Source of the DNA: JAGVSR01 sp963742405
Lineage (GTDB): Bacteria; Pseudomonadota; Alphaproteobacteria; Rhizobiales; Hyphomicrobiaceae
Assembly: GCA_963742405.1 (NCBI GenBank)
Contig: CAVUMB010000006.1
Span: 1 to 64,000 of the forward strand
Reading direction: 5' to 3'
Length of the DNA: 64,000 bases
Shown piece by piece: positions 44,296 through 53,535 of the stretch. The notes below the pieces were generated by a model. It was given only the letters and a program-made list of their open reading frames with translations, had not been told where the DNA came from and searched no databases. The first letter of the stretch is position 1. The number at the start of each line of letters is the position of its first letter. The position numbers were made by a program, and so were the translations under genes.

Positions 44296-45570
44296 CTAGA
44301 GCCTGTCCTTGATGCGATAGTAGAGCATGCCGAGTGCGAGCATCTGGTTGCCGGCCCAGCGGCCGACCGGCAGCTGCCAGTGGCGGATGCTGTCAAAGAG
44401 GTCCAAACGCTCCGTCGTTCCACAGATCGCATCCGCCACGATATCGCCCGCAATGTGGGTGGCATTGACGCCATGTCCGCAATACCCCTGCATGTAATAA
44501 AGGTTCGGCTCGAGGCGGCCGATTGCGGGGACGCGATTGAGTACAATGCCGATGCGGCCCGACCACGTGTAGTCGACAGCCATTTCGTCGAGCTGCGGGA
44601 AAATCTCAACGAGCCGGTTCTTCATCGTCGCCGTAATGTCGCTTGGATCGCGGTTTGAGTAATTGCAGCGGCCGCCGAATAGCATGCGTCGATCGCCCGA
44701 CATCCGGAAATAATCCAGCACGAGGTTGCTGTCGCAAATGGCCAAATCGCGCGGGTTGATGGATCGCGCGAGATTGTCGCTCAAGGGTTCGGTCGCAATG
44801 ATGTAGCTGCCGGTGGGAAACTGTAGGCCCCACAGCCTGCCCCGCTCGAATTGATGCGAGGTATCCCCGCCGAGCACGATGCTGTCCGCTTCGACCCGGC
44901 CCCTGGCTGTCCGCGCGAACGGCTTTGCGCCGCCTTTCATTTCAAGAACCGTCGTATCTTCGTAGATCTCGACACCGAGCGACGATGCGGCTCGCGCTTC
45001 GCCCAGGCACAGATTGAGCGGATGCAGATGACCGCTCTTGCGATCGATGATGCCGCCGTAATAGATGCCCGTATCGAGAACTTCGCGGAAGTCGTCTTTC
45101 TCCACGAGTTCGTGGTGATCGCCCTCGCCGTCTTTGACCCGATCGTCGTAATAGGCGCGGATCTTGTCCATGTGCTTTGGCCGGGCGGCGGCTTCCATCC
45201 AGCCGTCCTTCCAGTCGCAATCAATGCCGTACTTGGCAATACGCTCCTTGATGATGTCGTGCCCGCGATAACGGATATCGCGCACGAGTTTGGCACCAGC
45301 CGCACCCAGTTGCCGCACGATTTCTTCTTCGCCGCTGATGCCGGCGATACATTGGCCGCCGTTGCGGCCCGAAGATCCCCAGCCGACACGGTTGGCCTCG
45401 AGCACAACGACCCGCCGGCCCCTTTCCGCCAGCGACAGCGCCGTCGCGATCCCGGAAAAACCGCCGCCGACAACACACACGTCGGCTTTCACCGTGCCTT
45501 CGAGCGACGGGTAGCGGGTCGTGTCGTTGACGGTGGCTGCGTAATACGAAGTGGTGTGGGGTTCGGCCAT
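44296..45570 (-). CDS. puuB: FAD-dependent oxidase, gamma-glutamylputrescine oxidase-like
   Basis: A 424-residue flavoprotein of the DAO family. The FAD-binding Rossmann motif is VCVVGGGFSGIATALSLAE, followed by GWGSSGRNGGQ, and the C-terminal FAD contact is YCGHGVNATHIAGD. The length and the adjacent agmatinase, polyamine importer and puuA-like genes point to oxidation of gamma-glutamylputrescine. Sequence alone would also allow another N-substituted amino-acid oxidase. The ATG at 45570 is preferred to one 21 bases upstream. The promoter region shared with speB holds two TGTGATCACA sites. Confidence 0.85.
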   Translation of the reverse strand: MAEPHTTSYYAATVNDTTRYPSLEGTVKADVCVVGGGFSGIATALSLAERGRRVVVLEANRVGWGSSGRNGGQCIAGISGEEEIVRQLGAAGAKLVRDIRYRGHDIIKERIAKYGIDCDWKDGWMEAAARPKHMDKIRAYYDDRVKDGEGDHHELVEKDDFREVLDTGIYYGGIIDRKSGHLHPLNLCLGEARAASSLGVEIYEDTTVLEMKGGAKPFARTARGRVEADSIVLGGDTSHQFERGRLWGLQFPTGSYIIATEPLSDNLARSINPRDLAICDSNLVLDYFRMSGDRRMLFGGRCNYSNRDPSDITATMKNRLVEIFPQLDEMAVDYTWSGRIGIVLNRVPAIGRLEPNLYYMQGYCGHGVNATHIAGDIVADAICGTTERLDLFDSIRHWQLPVGRWAGNQMLALGMLYYRIKDRL

Positions 45571-45601
45571 GAAACGGGTTCCGAAAAGCAACGAGGCCTT
45601 T

Positions 45602-45611
45602 TGTGATCACA
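45602..45611. promoter_or_regulatory. TGTGATCACA operator, puuB side
   Basis: A perfect 10-bp palindrome, 31 bases upstream of the puuB start codon. It is identical to sites at 45689, 51073 and 51955. The sequence suits a GntR/FadR-type dimer, and such a regulator is encoded at 51170. Confidence 0.75.
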
Positions 45612-45688
45612 TTTTGGAAAGCTGTCAACGCAGCCATCTCGTTTGAATAAGGCGCATCTTGACCAATTAGCTAAATAGTGATGCAATG

Positions 45689-45698
45689 TGTGATCACA
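45689..45698. promoter_or_regulatory. TGTGATCACA operator, speB side
   Basis: The second copy in the puuB-speB divergent region, 75 bases upstream of the speB start and 87 bases centre-to-centre from the copy at 45602. Two sites about eight helical turns apart could allow looping or separate control of the two promoters. Confidence 0.75.
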
Positions 45699-45773
45699 AA
45701 TTGGCAGGACAGCCCGGCGCCAAGAAAGGTTGCGCTGAGAGGCCCGTCACCGATTAAACCCGGAGGCGGAAGA

Positions 45774-46766
45774 ATGTCCGATCAAAAATTCATGCGCGTT
45801 CTATCGGGTCCGACCCAGCCACTTGTCGGCGATCAGGCGTTCCGCAGTGGCGACGCCCGCATGCGTTGGCCCGAGATGTCGTATGGCGGTGCACTCAGTT
45901 TTCTCCGCCGCCCCTACTCACGCGATCTGTCGGCGGCCAAAGCGGTCGTCTGCGGCGTGCCCTATGACGGGGCAACGAGCAATCGCCCCGGCGCCCGGCT
46001 CGGCCCGCGTGCCATCCGCGCCGCTTCTGCCGAACTTGGCTCCTGCGACAGCTTTCCTTACGGTGGCAACCCGTTCGATGCACTCCCCACGATCGATTGG
46101 GGTGATCTTTACATCGAACCGCACACACCGCATCTCGTCGCCGCTGGCATCGAGGAGGACGTGCGCGACATCATTTCGGGCGGGGCAAAGCTGCTCGCAC
46201 TGGGCGGCGATCATTTCATCAGCCTGCCGCTGCTGGAAGCCCACGCCAGGCAGCACGGACCCTTGGCGCTCATTCAATTCGACGCCCATTCCGATACCTG
46301 GCCTGACGACGGACAGCGCAACGACCACGGCACAATGTTTCTGCGCGCAGCACGGTCCGGCATCATCGATCCCGCTCGCTCCATTCATGTTGGCATTCGC
46401 TCGCACAATCCTGATGCGCACGGCATCGAAATCATGACCGCACCCGCTGTGCATCGTGCAGGCATCGATGCAACGATCGCCGCAATCCGTCGCCGCGTCG
46501 GTCATGCGAAGGCCTATCTCACCTTCGACATCGATGTGCTCGATCCAGCTTACGCGCCAGGCACGGGCACTCCCGTCGCCGGCGGCCTCGCGTCTTGGCA
46601 AGCGCTCGAAATCCTGCGTGGCCTTTCCAATCTCGATATCGTTGGCGCCGACGTCGTGGAGGTTGCGCCACCCTATGATCACGCAGAGATCACGGCGCTC
46701 GCGGCCGCAACCGTGGCCCACGACATCCTCTGCCTCTGGGCACAAAGGCAACGCGCCGCAACGTGA
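45774..46766 (+). CDS. speB: Agmatinase (ureohydrolase family)
   Basis: The ureohydrolase converts agmatine to putrescine and urea with a two-manganese centre. The 330-residue protein has the metal-binding motifs LGGDHFISLP, QFDAHSDTWPD and TFDIDVLDPAYAPGTGTP. The N-terminal MSYGGALSFLRRP is typical of agmatinases rather than arginases. The ATG at 45774 follows GGAGGCGGAAGA. Guanidino-acid hydrolases share these motifs, so agmatine as substrate rests on the polyamine context. Convergent with the potI-like gene. Confidence 0.88.
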   Translation: MSDQKFMRVLSGPTQPLVGDQAFRSGDARMRWPEMSYGGALSFLRRPYSRDLSAAKAVVCGVPYDGATSNRPGARLGPRAIRAASAELGSCDSFPYGGNPFDALPTIDWGDLYIEPHTPHLVAAGIEEDVRDIISGGAKLLALGGDHFISLPLLEAHARQHGPLALIQFDAHSDTWPDDGQRNDHGTMFLRAARSGIIDPARSIHVGIRSHNPDAHGIEIMTAPAVHRAGIDATIAAIRRRVGHAKAYLTFDIDVLDPAYAPGTGTPVAGGLASWQALEILRGLSNLDIVGADVVEVAPPYDHAEITALAAATVAHDILCLWAQRQRAAT

Positions 46767-46789
46767 GCGGCGGCGCCCGCGTCAGACCT

Positions 46790-47615
46790 CTACTTGGCGC
46801 CGGCATCCACGGCGCGCCGTTCCCTCTCGGCGCGCGTGCTCTGCATCTTTGTCATGTAGGACGCGATCAGCACGCCGACGGTGACGAACGCAATCATGAT
46901 GGTCGAGATCGCATTGATCTCGGGCGTCACGCCGAGGCGCACCTGCGAGTAGATTTTCATCGGCAACGTCGTGGCTGATGGGCCGGTGGTGAAGCTTGCA
47001 ATCACGAGATCGTCGAGCGACAGCGTAAAGGCCAACAGCCATGCCGACACAACCGACGGCGCGATGATCGGCAGCGTGACCTGGAAGAATGTGGCAACCG
47101 GCGACGCCCCAAGATCCATGGCCGCTTCTTCGACCGACTGGTCGAAGTCCGTCAGCCGCGCCTGCACCACGACGGCGGCAAAGCACATGGTGAACGTCGC
47201 GTGCGCCAGAACGATCGTCCAGAAACCGCGATCGAAATTGATGGCCACGAACAGGAGCAACAGCGACAGGCCGGTAATGACTTCGGGCATGACGAGCGGC
47301 GCAAAAATCATCCCTGAGAACAGCGTCCGCCCACGAAAGCGGCCCATGCGCACGAGCACCAGCGCCGCCATCGTTCCCAGTACCGTCGCCATGGAGGCCG
47401 AAATGAAGGCCACGCGCAGCGTGGTCCACGCGGCATCCATCAACTGCTCGTTTTCGAGCAGACCGGCGTACCACTTTGTCGAGAACCCACCCCACACGGT
47501 CACGAGTTTCGAACTCGTTGAAGGAGTAGATGACAAGGATCAGGATCGGGATGTAGAGGAACGCGAAACCGAACACGATCGCCGTGACGTTGAACCAGCT
47601 GAAGCGGCTTTTCAT
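46790..47615 (-). pseudogene. potI: Polyamine ABC permease (PotI-like), frame broken once
   Basis: An inner-membrane permease of the spermidine/putrescine type with about six helices and the EAA loop VEEAAMDLGASPVATFFQVTLP. The ATG at 47615 overlaps the end of potH (ATGA). After the first helix, near 47512, the minus strand reads AACGAGTTCGAAACTC where AACGAGTCGAAACTC (NESKL) is expected. One extra T sends the frame astray, and the rest (SKLVTVWGGFSTKWYAGLL onward) runs in the next frame. Removing it gives 274 residues, normal for PotI. All other importer genes are intact, so a sequencing error is more likely than loss. Confidence 0.9.
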
Positions 47616-48502
47616 CGTCCGGCCTCCCGCGAACGCTGCTGCGCCCACTGGAAGGCGACGATCGGCACGATCAGGATGAGCAATAAGAGAACCGCGACGG
47701 CGGATGCCACCGGCCAGTCGCGATTATTGAAGAACTCGCTCCACAGCGTCTTGCCGATCATCAGCGTCTCCGATCCCCCGAGAATGTCTGGAATGACGAA
47801 TTCCCCCACTGCCGGGATGAAGACGAGAAAGCAGCCCGCCACGATGCCGGGAATGGAGAGCGGGAAGGTCACCTGCCAGAAGGTTTTCCACGGCGGCGAA
47901 CCCAGATCCTCGGCGGCCTCCAGCAGTCGCCCGTCGATTTTCTCCAGACTGGCGTATAGCGGCAGAACCATGAACGGCAGATACGAATAGACGATGCCGA
48001 TATAGACCGCCGTCGTCGTGTTCATGATCGTCAGCGGCTCGCTGATAACGCCGAGATTTAACAGCAGCGCATTCAGTAATCCCTCGTTTTTCAGAATGCC
48101 GATCCACGCATAAACGCGGATCAGGAATGACGTCCAGAACGGCAGGATGACGAACATCATGAGCGTCGGCTGCCATTCCTTCGGAGCTCGGGCCATACCG
48201 TAAGCCAGCGGATAGGCGATCAGCAGCGTCAGGAATGTCGAAACGGCTGCGATCTTGATGCTCGACCAGTAGGCCGCCGTGTACAGTTCATCTGAGAAGA
48301 TGAAATGGTACTTCTCAAAGTCGAGTTGGCCGAACTGCGATTTGATCGTCTCCCAGCCGGCCGTTAAGTCGAACACGGGAGTGTAAGGCGGGATCGAGAT
48401 CTCCAACTCCGACAGCGAAATCTTAAAGACAATGAGGAACGGGATAAGGAAGAAAAGCAGCATCCAGATGTAGGGCACTGCGATGACGATCCATTTGCGC
48501 AT
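47612..48502 (-). CDS. potH: Polyamine ABC transporter permease (PotH-like)
   Basis: A 296-residue inner-membrane permease with six helices. An N-terminal helix (IVIAVPYIWMLLFFLIPFLI) is followed by a periplasmic loop, and the EAA loop LLEAAEDLGSPPWKTFWQVTFP contacts the ATPase. It pairs with the PotI-like permease, whose start codon overlaps its end. Likely substrates are putrescine or spermidine, inferred from the binding protein and neighbours. Confidence 0.93.
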   Translation of the reverse strand: MRKWIVIAVPYIWMLLFFLIPFLIVFKISLSELEISIPPYTPVFDLTAGWETIKSQFGQLDFEKYHFIFSDELYTAAYWSSIKIAAVSTFLTLLIAYPLAYGMARAPKEWQPTLMMFVILPFWTSFLIRVYAWIGILKNEGLLNALLLNLGVISEPLTIMNTTTAVYIGIVYSYLPFMVLPLYASLEKIDGRLLEAAEDLGSPPWKTFWQVTFPLSIPGIVAGCFLVFIPAVGEFVIPDILGGSETLMIGKTLWSEFFNNRDWPVASAVAVLLLLILIVPIVAFQWAQQRSREAGR

Positions 48503-48561
48503 GTGCTACACCGAGCCGTGTTGTGTGGAAATTTTCAAGCATGTTGTGAACATGGCGCGCC

Positions 48562-49770
48562 TCAAGCTGTCAGCACGACACCGGCTTCGGCCGGCCATTC
48601 AAGCCAGACCGTGTCGTCCCATGAGATGGAACGCTCGACGCTATGGGAGGAATTGGCGCGCAACGCCGTGACGCGGTTACCAGCCTCTGTATGGACGTGA
48701 TAGTGCGAAATCGAACCAAGATATCCCACGTCGTCGACCCGCCCCTTGACGACGTTGATGGAGCTTTGGGGTTGTTCGAGGCTGATGCGAAACTTTTCCG
48801 GCCGCACTGACAGCCAAACCTGCTGACCGATCACTAATCCCTCGCAGGCGCCGGCTTTGAAGATGCGGCCGTCGCCCGATGCCGGGGTTATGTCGACTGT
48901 GCCGTCGCCCGGCAGGCTGACGACCTTGCCTTCCATGATGTTCACGTCGCCGATGAATTGCGCCACGTAGCGCGTCAGCGGGGTCTCATAAATTTCGCCG
49001 GGAGTCGAAACCTGCTCCAGGGTGCCTTGGTTCATGACTGCGATGCGGGAGGCCACAGTCATCGCCTCTTCCTGATCGTGCGTGACGATGACGAACGTCG
49101 TCCCGGTCTGCTCCTGGATGCGCATCAGTTCGAATTGCGCCTGATTGCGCAATTTTTTGTCCAGTGCGCCAAGTGGCTCATCGAGCAGCATGATGCGCGG
49201 TTTCTTGGCGATGGCGCGGGCGAGCGCGACGCGCTGCTGCTGGCCGCCGGAAAGCTGGTGCGGTTTGCGATGCGAGAACTTGCCGAGTTCAACCAAGGCC
49301 ATCGCCTCGTCGACGCGCAGCTTGATCTGGTCGTCCGGCATGCCTTCCTGACGCAAGCCGAAGCCCACATTGCGTTCAACAGTCATATGCGGAAACAGCG
49401 CATACGATTGGAACATCATGTTGATGTTGGAGCGCTCATACGGCGCCAGGCTCGTAATATCGACGCCATCGACGATGATCCGGCCCTCGGTCGGCTGCTC
49501 GAAGCCGGCCAGCATGCGCAGCAGGGTCGTCTTCCCGCAACCAGATGGGCCAAGCAGTGCAAAGAACTCCCGCTCGTAGATGTCGAGCGTAATGTTGTTG
49601 ACTGCAACGAAGTCGCCGAACCTTTTCGTCACGCCTTCAAAACGGATGATGGGCTTCTTGGTTGGATCCTTCCACGGCGAGAACCCTGATTGTGGGGCTG
49701 CCGTCCTCAAGCGCCGATCTTGGCTTGTTGTGACCGATGCAGTCCCGTTCATCGCCGACGATACAGTCAT
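48562..49770 (-). CDS. potG: Polyamine ABC transporter ATPase (PotG/PotA-like)
   Basis: A 402-residue ATPase. The Walker A motif is LLGPSGCGKTTLLRML, the signature is HQLSGGQQQRVALARAI, Walker B is IMLLDEPLGALD, and the switch histidine is IVTHDQEEA. A C-terminal TOBE domain from about residue 310 (LSVRPEKFRI) is typical of polyamine and iron importers. About 38 residues precede the usual start of the domain. It lies 105 bases downstream of potF, separated by a strong hairpin. Confidence 0.93.
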   Translation of the reverse strand: MTVSSAMNGTASVTTSQDRRLRTAAPQSGFSPWKDPTKKPIIRFEGVTKRFGDFVAVNNITLDIYEREFFALLGPSGCGKTTLLRMLAGFEQPTEGRIIVDGVDITSLAPYERSNINMMFQSYALFPHMTVERNVGFGLRQEGMPDDQIKLRVDEAMALVELGKFSHRKPHQLSGGQQQRVALARAIAKKPRIMLLDEPLGALDKKLRNQAQFELMRIQEQTGTTFVIVTHDQEEAMTVASRIAVMNQGTLEQVSTPGEIYETPLTRYVAQFIGDVNIMEGKVVSLPGDGTVDITPASGDGRIFKAGACEGLVIGQQVWLSVRPEKFRISLEQPQSSINVVKGRVDDVGYLGSISHYHVHTEAGNRVTALRANSSHSVERSISWDDTVWLEWPAEAGVVLTA

Positions 49771-49832
49771 TGAAAAGCCTCTGACATCCGGTGGGGTGTG
49801 GAGCCGCTGGCCCCGGAAAAGACTTGAATTGA

Positions 49833-49864
49833 AAACCGCGCCGGAGCAGGGCTCCAGCGCGGTT
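49833..49864 (-). terminator. Strong hairpin between potF and potG
   Basis: AACCGCGC/GCGCGGTT continues inward with GGAGC/GCTCC around a small loop, giving a stem of about 13 pairs. On the minus strand it ends in GGTTTTC. Such partial terminators after a binding-protein gene commonly lower expression of the downstream permease and ATPase genes relative to the binding protein. Confidence 0.6.
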
Positions 49865-49875
49865 CTCTTCTTTCG

Positions 49876-50985
49876 TTACTTGCCGGTCAGGATTTTAGTC
49901 CAGGCTCGCGTTACGTAACGTTGGGTTTTCGCATCCCAGGCTGTTTTGACGAACAGCTTTTTCAACGTCGCCTCGTCTGGATAAACTGCGGGGTTCGACT
50001 TGATGTCCTCGTTGATAAATTGCTGCGAAGCGAGGTTTCCGTTGGCGTAGCTGATGTAGTTCGACGCCTTCGCCATCACTTCTGGCCTGTTCAAGTAATT
50101 CAGGAGAATGTGGGCTTCTTCGACGTTTTCCGCATCCTTCGGAATAGCCATCATGTCGAACCACATTTGAGTTCCCTCTTTGGGGACGTGATACTTGATG
50201 ACGACGCCGCTCTTGGCTTCTTCGGCACGGCTTGCCGCCTGCAGGATGTCGCCTGACCAGCCGAGTGCCATGCAGATGTCGCCATTGGCCAGCGCGTTGA
50301 TGTATTCCGAAGAATGGAATTTTTTGATGAACGGCCGGATTTTCAGAATTAACTCTTCCGCTTTCTTGATATCGTCCGGGTTTTTCGTGTTTGGATCAAG
50401 CCCGAGATAGTTGAGCGCCGGTGGCAGAATGTCTTCCGGTGAATCGAGTACAAAAATTCCGCAGTCCTTGAATTTCGCCGCGATCTCCGGCTTGAAGATC
50501 ATGTCGAGTGAATTGACCGGCGCGTCTGGCATACGCTCTTTAATTTTGGCTTCGTTGTAACCGATGCCAGTTGTGCCCCACATCCAGTTGAGGGCGTATT
50601 GATTGCCTGGATCGTACACTGCCACACGGTCCGTCACGACTGGCCACAAATTCGAGATGTTGGGAATTTTCGACTTATCGAGCTTTTGGAAAACTCCAGC
50701 TTGAATTTGGCGTGACAGGAATGAGCCGGTGGGCACCACGATATCGTAACCTGTCTTGCCCGCCAGCAACTTGGTCTCCAGGACTTCGTTGCTGTCGAAC
50801 ACGTCGTAGATCACCTTGATGCCGGTCTCTTTGGTGAAGTCGGTAAGAATGGATTCATCGATATAGTCAGACCAATTGAAGACCTTGACTTCGCGGTCCT
50901 TCGCAAAGGCACCTGAGGCCACCGCCAGTGCTCCGGCCACTGCGCCTGCAGCCAACGCAAAGCGTTTCATTCCAGCATTCAACAT
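49876..50985 (-). CDS. potF: Polyamine-binding periplasmic protein (PotF/PotD-like)
   Basis: A 369-residue substrate-binding protein with a signal peptide (MLNAGMKRFALAAGAVAGAL, cleavage near AFAKD). The mature start EVKVFNWSDYIDESILTDFT is characteristic of the PotD/PotF group, with NWSDYID contributing to the polyamine pocket. AGGAG precedes the ATG at 50985. Putrescine versus spermidine specificity cannot be settled from sequence. It is first of the importer genes, and the divergent promoter with the GntR gene holds one TGTGATCACA site. Confidence 0.94.
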   Translation of the reverse strand: MLNAGMKRFALAAGAVAGALAVASGAFAKDREVKVFNWSDYIDESILTDFTKETGIKVIYDVFDSNEVLETKLLAGKTGYDIVVPTGSFLSRQIQAGVFQKLDKSKIPNISNLWPVVTDRVAVYDPGNQYALNWMWGTTGIGYNEAKIKERMPDAPVNSLDMIFKPEIAAKFKDCGIFVLDSPEDILPPALNYLGLDPNTKNPDDIKKAEELILKIRPFIKKFHSSEYINALANGDICMALGWSGDILQAASRAEEAKSGVVIKYHVPKEGTQMWFDMMAIPKDAENVEEAHILLNYLNRPEVMAKASNYISYANGNLASQQFINEDIKSNPAVYPDEATLKKLFVKTAWDAKTQRYVTRAWTKILTGK

Positions 50986-51072
50986 CCACGAACTCCTGTC
51001 TGGAGAGCATTAGGGACGGCGGAGTGCCGACCCCGCGCATGCACCCGCGCTCCACTTGCACCGAGGCCCCAT

Positions 51073-51082
51073 TGTGATCACA
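51073..51082. promoter_or_regulatory. TGTGATCACA operator between potF and the GntR gene
   Basis: A perfect palindrome in the 184-base divergent region, 88 bases from each start codon. It would let the GntR regulator control both the importer and its own gene. Confidence 0.75.
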
Positions 51083-51169
51083 AAATTCCAGAGCTACAAG
51101 TCTATCGTTTCACGAAAGTGTCGAAGTCGTCGGCGGCAGCCTCCGCTGGCGTAAGGAGTAACCCGTCGC

Positions 51170-51895
51170 ATGAAGCGATTTGCGGATGCAACCGCCGGTG
51201 GTGTAAAAGCGGGCCGGCCGGACGACGACGCTCAGACAATTCAGGGCTTTGTCGGGGTTACGACCCACGAGGAAGTCTATCGGCGCGTGCGCGAGCAGAT
51301 CCTGTTTGGTGGCATCAAACCCGGGTCGGCAGTCACTTTGCGCGGTCTGGCCGACGAATTGGGTGTCAGCTCCATGCCGGTGCGTGAGGCTGTGCGTCGG
51401 CTGATCGCCGAACGCGCTCTTCTGCTTCAGGACAATCGCCGCGTCATGGTTCCCCCCATGACCCGCGAGGCGTTCGAGCAGATCCTGTTCGCGCGCCGTG
51501 CGCTTGAACCCGAATTGGCGGTCCGAGCGCTTGTAAAGCTCAAAAAAGCTGATATCGCCGAGCTTCAAGCGATCGACCAATCGATCGACGCCGCCATGCG
51601 CGCCGGCGATACCGAGGGCTACATGCGCGCCAACTACCGGTTCCACTTTGCCATCTACCGCAAGTCGGAATCCTGGACCCTGGTCGCGCTTGTCGAGAGC
51701 ATCTGGCTGCAATTCGGCCCGTTCATGCGCATGGCGTACGGCCGTATTGGGACGTCAACGATCGAAGACCACCATGAGTTCGCATTGGCGGCGATGGCCA
51801 AGCACGACCTAGCCGGCCTGCGGTCTGCGATCGATGCCGACATTGGTCAGGGGATGGGATTTATTGGGGACGCGGTTTTATCCCGCCCGTCCTGA
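51170..51895 (+). CDS. GntR-family (FadR/FCD type) regulator of the polyamine genes
   Basis: A 241-residue regulator with an N-terminal winged helix (YRRVREQILFGGIKPGSAVT, LADELGVSSMPVREAVRRL) and a C-terminal all-helical FCD effector domain from about residue 100 (FARRALEPELAVRALV, NYRFHFAIYRKS). AAGGAG lies upstream of the ATG. It sits in the middle of the polyamine module, beside one of four identical palindromes, so it is the best candidate to bind them. The inducer may be a polyamine or gamma-glutamyl intermediate; this is inference. Confidence 0.9.
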   Translation: MKRFADATAGGVKAGRPDDDAQTIQGFVGVTTHEEVYRRVREQILFGGIKPGSAVTLRGLADELGVSSMPVREAVRRLIAERALLLQDNRRVMVPPMTREAFEQILFARRALEPELAVRALVKLKKADIAELQAIDQSIDAAMRAGDTEGYMRANYRFHFAIYRKSESWTLVALVESIWLQFGPFMRMAYGRIGTSTIEDHHEFALAAMAKHDLAGLRSAIDADIGQGMGFIGDAVLSRPS

Positions 51896-51954
51896 GATTT
51901 GGCCACGGGATCGTAAAGTCTCCATCTGGCCCTGGCTTGAGTTCCGCTTCAACA

Positions 51955-51964
51955 TGTGATCACA
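51955..51964. promoter_or_regulatory. TGTGATCACA operator upstream of puuA
   Basis: The fourth exact copy, 166 bases upstream of the puuA-like start codon and 60 bases after the GntR stop. An AT-rich stretch (TAATTGTTAAAATATTACAA) follows at about 52002-52022 and could hold the promoter. Confidence 0.7.
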
Positions 51965-52129
51965 TTCGTCGCCCCGACCGTCGCTTGCGATGGCTAAAAT
52001 CAGTAATTGTTAAAATATTACAATTGTTTAGCTTGTGGCCGACGGCGAAGGTTCAAATGCCAGCCAGTCCGGCCCGTTTGCGGGCAGTTCGCCAATTCAA
52101 CCAATCACAGCGGTTCATCAGGTGCCATC

Positions 52130-53530
52130 ATGACAGTCGAGCAGCGTACCGGGTCTGGCGAGAGCGAGATTTTGGGCGTCGGGACGACGGCCGAACACGT
52201 GAAGGCTTGGGTCCGGGCGCACCGTATTGAGGAAGTCGATTGCGCAGTCCCCGACATTGCGGGAGTGGCGCGCGGCAAAACCATGCCTGTTGAAAAATTC
52301 GTCAAGCTCGAACCGGTCCACCTTCCGATTTCGATTTTCCATCAAACGATCACCGGTGACTACGTCGGCTTCGAGGAGGATGGCCAAGCGCTGTACGCCG
52401 AGAGCGATCTGATGATGGTCCCTGATTTGACGACCATCCGCCCGGCACCTTGGGCATCAAGTCCCACCGCGCAGGTGATCCACGATGCGACTTGGCAGAA
52501 CGGCGATCCGGTCGAAATCGCGCCACGCGCGGTCCTGCGCCGGGTGGTCGAACTGTACCAGAAAGAGGGCTGGTTGGCGGTTGTCGCACCTGAGCTCGAA
52601 TTCTATCTGACAAAGACCAATCCTGACCCTGATTATCCGCTCGAACCACCGACAGGGCGTTCGGGCCGCAAGGGTTCCGGCCGTCAGGCCTATAGCCTCG
52701 GTGCCGTCGATGAATATGACAAGATCGTCGACGACATCTATGAGTTCGCCGAACTTCAGTATCTGCAGATTGATACGATCATTCAGGAAGGTGGCGCCGC
52801 GCAGCTTGAGATCAACCTGATCCACGGCGATCCGGTGCATCTCGCCGATCAGGTTTTCTTATTCAAGCGCACGATCCGCGAAGCGGCGTTCAAGCATGGA
52901 TGCTACGCAACCTTCATGGCTAAGCCGCTCGAAAACGAGCCCGGCAGCGCAATGCACATTCATCAGAGCATTGTCGACAGCAAAACCGGCAAGAACATTT
53001 TTACCGACGAAAACGGCGCGCCGAGCCCGCTGTTCTATCATTTCCTCGCCGGACAGCAGAGCTTTCTGCCTTCCGCTATGTGTCTGTTCGCACCGTATGT
53101 GAACTCGTATCGCCGCCTTGTGCCCGGCGGGGCGGCCCCAATCAATGTCGAATGGGGTCTCGACAATCGATCTGCGGGCCTGCGCATTCCGGTCTCCGGA
53201 CCGGCCGCGCGGCGTGTGGAGAACCGCCTACCCGGCTCCGATAGCAATCCCTACCTGGCGATTGCTGCCAGCCTCGCCTGCGGTTACATCGGCATGAAGC
53301 AGAAGCTCACACCTCGTCCCGCCATTTCCGGTAACGCCTACCGCAATGACCATCAGCTGCCGCGCGGATTATTGGAAGCGCTGCTCGAATTCGAAGACAG
53401 CAAGGAACTGCACAAAATTCTCGGGGACCGCTTCAGCCACGTGTATTTGCAGATGAAGCGGTCCGAATTCGAAGAATTTATGCGGGTCATCAGCCCCTGG
53501 GAGCGTGAGCATCTGTTGCTGAGCGTCTAG
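52130..53530 (+). CDS. puuA: Glutamine-synthetase-like gamma-glutamylpolyamine ligase
   Basis: A 466-residue enzyme of the glutamine synthetase fold. ATP and metal sites are visible in VVAPELEFYL, QLEINLIHGDP and KPLENEPGSAMHIHQS, with a C-terminal RIPVSGPAARRVENRLPG and SDSNPYLAIAASLACG. It has no tyrosine adenylylation loop like that of GlnA, and it lies in a polyamine module, so gamma-glutamylation of putrescine (PuuA) is likely. The product would feed the PuuB-like oxidase. The ATG at 52130 is chosen because conservation starts after it. Convergent with the MarR gene five bases on. Confidence 0.87.
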   Translation: MTVEQRTGSGESEILGVGTTAEHVKAWVRAHRIEEVDCAVPDIAGVARGKTMPVEKFVKLEPVHLPISIFHQTITGDYVGFEEDGQALYAESDLMMVPDLTTIRPAPWASSPTAQVIHDATWQNGDPVEIAPRAVLRRVVELYQKEGWLAVVAPELEFYLTKTNPDPDYPLEPPTGRSGRKGSGRQAYSLGAVDEYDKIVDDIYEFAELQYLQIDTIIQEGGAAQLEINLIHGDPVHLADQVFLFKRTIREAAFKHGCYATFMAKPLENEPGSAMHIHQSIVDSKTGKNIFTDENGAPSPLFYHFLAGQQSFLPSAMCLFAPYVNSYRRLVPGGAAPINVEWGLDNRSAGLRIPVSGPAARRVENRLPGSDSNPYLAIAASLACGYIGMKQKLTPRPAISGNAYRNDHQLPRGLLEALLEFEDSKELHKILGDRFSHVYLQMKRSEFEEFMRVISPWEREHLLLSV

Positions 53531-53535
53531 CCGAG

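Noticed and set aside
45918..46751. A 277-codon minus-strand frame opposite speB
   Set aside because: It is a shadow of the conserved agmatinase frame; composition and motifs support only the plus strand.
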